From NCBI RefSeq assembly GCF_003259905.1, contig NZ_QLMG01000014.1, positions 1 through 64,000 of the forward strand: a stretch of 64,000 nt of DNA. Reading direction: 5' to 3'. The translations under genes were made by a program, and so were the position numbers. The notes beneath the pieces were generated by a model that saw only the letters and a program-made list of their open reading frames with translations, was not told the DNA's origin and ran no database searches. Below are positions 62,211 through 64,000 of this stretch, piece after piece; the stretch's first letter is position 1; the number at the start of each line of letters is the position of its first letter. Source of the DNA: Salipiger aestuarii (GTDB lineage: Bacteria; Pseudomonadota; Alphaproteobacteria; Rhodobacterales; Rhodobacteraceae).

Positions 62211-62729
62211 ATGACCTCCGCCATGACCTCGCTTGTGAACCGTTGGGCCACCCCGCTGATTGCGGGACTCTTCCTTGTCTCGCTGATTTCGGGAATTGCC
62301 TTGTTCTTTCACTGGAACGCCTTCTGGTTCCACGGCATGCACGAATGGCTCAGCATGGTCCTGATCGTGCCGTTCGCGCTGCACCTGTGGAAGAACTGGC
62401 GACCGATGAAGGCTTATATCCGCAAGCCTGCCTTTGCCGTGGCGATGGTGGTGTCCTTGCTTGCGGCGATTGTCTTTGTCGTGCCGACCATCGGCGCGAC
62501 GAGCGGTCCGCGTAACGGGCCGGCGCAATTCGGCATGGCGCAAAAAATGCTTGGCGGATCGGTGGCCGAGATCGCGGCCATTCTGGACGAATCCCCGACA
62601 TCGCTTGCGGCGCGGCTGGCGCGCGCCGGTTTCACGATCACCTCGCCCGATCAGACCCTGTCCGGGATTGCCGCCGCGTCCGGCCAGTCAGACATTGCGG
62701 TGATGGCCGTGATTGCCGGGCAGGGCTGA
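62211..62729 (+). CDS. DUF4405 membrane protein
   Basis: The 172-residue protein has two or three membrane segments: NRWATPLIAGLFLVSLISGIALFFHW, a HEWLSMVLIVPFALHLWKNW segment with histidines of the DUF4405 (cytochrome-b-like) type, and a third near VVSLLAAIVFVVP. The C-terminal tail has two short helical repeats (EIAAILDESPTSLAARLARAGF, then LSGIAAASGQS). The family is linked to heme-binding membrane proteins. The start is uncertain: a GTG at 62178 and ATGs at 62211 and 62223 are possible, and no clear ribosome-binding site is seen. Confidence 0.72.
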   Translation: MTSAMTSLVNRWATPLIAGLFLVSLISGIALFFHWNAFWFHGMHEWLSMVLIVPFALHLWKNWRPMKAYIRKPAFAVAMVVSLLAAIVFVVPTIGATSGPRNGPAQFGMAQKMLGGSVAEIAAILDESPTSLAARLARAGFTITSPDQTLSGIAAASGQSDIAVMAVIAGQG

Positions 62730-62738
62730 CGGCAACAA

Positions 62739-62771
62739 AAGACCCGCGGCGCAGGGCGCGCGGCGGGTCTT
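62739..62771. terminator. terminator between DUF4405 and VPLPA-CTERM genes
   Basis: A 9-bp stem (aagacccgc 62739-62747, gcgggtctt 62763-62771) has a 15-nt loop. On the minus strand it is followed by TTTTGTTG, so it fits the end of the leftward VPLPA-CTERM gene. Confidence 0.75.
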
Positions 62772-62794
62772 GCAATGACACGAAGCGATGCGGC

Positions 62795-63466
62795 TCAGGC
62801 TTTCTTGCGACGGCGCAGCATCGCGATACCACCAACGCCCAACAGCAGAAGCGGCGCGCCTGCGGGCAGCGGCACGGCAGTAGGCGTGTAGTCGTAGATC
62901 ACCGAGGCGGTCGCCGTGGCGGTACCGCTTACTTCGGCCCAGTAGTTGGTCGCGCCTTCGACACTGCTTGTGCCGATTGCCAGGACCGCCACGTCAAAGG
63001 TATCGGTGCCGAGGAACGGCGCGAAGTTCGAGGTGATGGTCGCCGCGTCGGCGTCGGTTCCGTAGAAACCGTCATAGGTGGTGCCCGATTGCCCCGCGTA
63101 GTCGCGGACACCGTCATACGGACCAAGAACAAAAAACCTGTTGCTGACGGGCAGGATTTCGACATTGAGTTCGGCAACGCCTGCCACTGACGCGTAGATG
63201 TTCGCCCCCAGATTGTAGACATACGTCAGGTCGATATCGAGCGCCCTGGTATTCCGCTCGATGCCCACGCTGCCGGTCGAGATACCCGACAGGGACAGGG
63301 TGACGCTGTTCAGCGCGCCGAGCGACGAATCGAATTTTCCGAGCTTCAGGGTTTCAAGCCAGGGCGTACCGGTATCGGTAATGGTATCCTGATACGAGAG
63401 CGTAAGCGCATTTGCCGAACTCGCCAGCATGACCGACGTCGCGGCGGCGGTGATAAGATATTTCAT
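62795..63466 (-). CDS. choice-of-anchor E domain, VPLPA-CTERM sorting protein
   Basis: The 223-residue exported protein has a signal peptide (about residues 1-20), a beta-rich body with a choice-of-anchor-E-like pattern (repeated SLSL, DIDLTYVY, TATATASV strands), and a C-terminal sorting signal: VPLPAGAPLLLLGVGGIAML followed by RRRKKA. This tripartite VPLPA-CTERM tail is recognised by a rhodobacterial exosortase, so the protein is probably processed and displayed outside the cell. I chose the ATG at 63466, which gives the clean signal peptide and has aaaggg upstream. The exosortase gene is not in this window. Confidence 0.88.
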   Translation of the reverse strand: MKYLITAAATSVMLASSANALTLSYQDTITDTGTPWLETLKLGKFDSSLGALNSVTLSLSGISTGSVGIERNTRALDIDLTYVYNLGANIYASVAGVAELNVEILPVSNRFFVLGPYDGVRDYAGQSGTTYDGFYGTDADAATITSNFAPFLGTDTFDVAVLAIGTSSVEGATNYWAEVSGTATATASVIYDYTPTAVPLPAGAPLLLLGVGGIAMLRRRKKA

Positions 63467-63858
63467 GAAGGCAAACCCTTTGATCCAGGACGCAGAACTA
63501 CGCACGTTTATCTGAACGGATAAGACGTGGGGTCGCTTGTAGGCAAGCAAAACCTTTCCAGAGCACCGATTTTCCGGCCCGACGATGCAAGATGCACGGT
63601 TTGCATGCGGAAACAAGTGCATGCGCGCAGCCTGTTTGCCGCAAGGGTTGTATTGTGCCTGATGTCGATGTGCCGTCGATATGTCTTCGTACGCGAGAGG
63701 CGGTGAACGCTGCGCGGCGGACGGGCGCGACTTCGGGCGGGCCAAGCGCCGGACGGGATCGCCTGCGCGGACCATTGATCGCGGCGTCGTGCAGCGCGGG
63801 ACCGAAAAGGGGCGACACGCGCGATTCGCATGCCGCCCCCTGGATCTGTCAGCCCAAA
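63467..63858. other. 392-bp region without a recognisable gene
   Basis: The spacer between the VPLPA-CTERM gene and the carboxylase end has a more AT-rich stretch next to the gene (63500-63660), probably its promoter region. I see no RNA gene, repeat or supported reading frame in it. Confidence 0.45.
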
Positions 63859-64000
63859 TCAATCCAGTTCGATCAGCAGATCCTTTGCGTCGATCTGGCC
63901 GCCGGGGGTGACGTGCACCGCCCTGACGGTGGCGTCGCGTTCGGCGTGCAGGCCGGTTTCCATCTTCATCGCCTCGATGGTCAGCAGCAGATCGCCTTCC
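63859..64000 (-). CDS. biotin-dependent carboxylase, C-terminal end (probably pyruvate carboxylase); partial
   Basis: Forty-six residues plus stop are visible. They include the biotin attachment motif IEAMKMETG, with the lysine in MKM carrying biotin, followed by a typical end (VHVTPGGQIDAKDLLIELD). The QIDAKDLL end resembles the biotin-carrier domain of alphaproteobacterial pyruvate carboxylases, but acyl-CoA carboxylase alpha chains end similarly. The gene continues beyond the right edge on the minus strand; the N-terminal part is not in the window. Confidence 0.85.
   Translation of the reverse strand, partial: EGDLLLTIEAMKMETGLHAERDATVRAVHVTPGGQIDAKDLLIELD

Overview
The window is a GC-rich alphaproteobacterial chromosome segment, most likely Rhodobacteraceae (Roseobacter/Paracoccus-type). 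Family-typical markers are a VPLPA-CTERM surface protein, the order SUV3-like helicase - S4 protein - 7Fe ferredoxin (fdxA) - carD, a PhaR polyhydroxyalkanoate regulator, an alphaproteobacterial DNA-ligase/exonuclease pair, and many 4-bp ATGA overlaps inside operons. No rRNA, phage, plasmid or CRISPR signal was seen. The only RNA genes are two identical tRNA-Gly(GCC) copies.

Layout. 1-1.3 kb: decayed, nested IS3-type remnants. 1.3-2.3 kb: a MYG1-family protein. 2.4-15.2 kb: a divergent catabolic cluster. Leftward are a GntR/FCD regulator, an acetylpolyamine-amidohydrolase-like deacetylase, an M20 deacylase and a class III aminotransferase. Rightward are a class II aldolase, a dipeptide-type ABC importer, a 2-hydroxyacid reductase and an amidase. 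A perfect 20-bp palindrome sits between the two arms. 15.5-29 kb: mostly housekeeping genes (DEAD-box helicase, gatB, lytic transglycosylase, pepN, lysG/lysE, EamA transporter, nuclease, glutathione peroxidase, DksA-like protein). 29.3-35.2 kb: pepF, then a leftward SCP2 - hydrolase - exonuclease - ATP-dependent ligase operon. 35.2-40.5 kb: TPR protein, SUV3-like helicase, S4 protein, fdxA, carD. 40.6-44 kb: an IS3 fragment, then a MarR-controlled EmrA/EmrB-type efflux operon. 44.4 kb: phaR. 45-54.7 kb: a leftward gamma-glutamyl-polyamine-type cluster (polar amino acid ABC importer, two glutamine-synthetase-like ligases around a class I amidotransferase, a PuuB-type oxidase, a DegT aminotransferase). 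54.8-56.3 kb: three tandem TerB-like genes. 56.6 kb: rlmJ. 57.7-60.6 kb: a complete TonB-ExbB-ExbD-ExbD operon. 61.3-62 kb: an IS110 fragment and the tRNA-Gly pair. 62.2-63.5 kb: a DUF4405 membrane protein and the VPLPA-CTERM protein. The right edge holds the C-terminal end of a biotin-dependent carboxylase, probably pyruvate carboxylase.

Two nitrogen-scavenging modules stand out. The 2.4-15.2 kb cluster has the parts to import an acylated or amidated small molecule, remove acyl/amide groups, transaminate the amine, and process carbonyl or hydroxyacid products. Its substrate is unknown, which makes it the best candidate for an undescribed pathway. The 46-54.7 kb cluster resembles the Puu route for putrescine-like amines. 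All calls come from reading sequence and protein motifs; no database search was possible.
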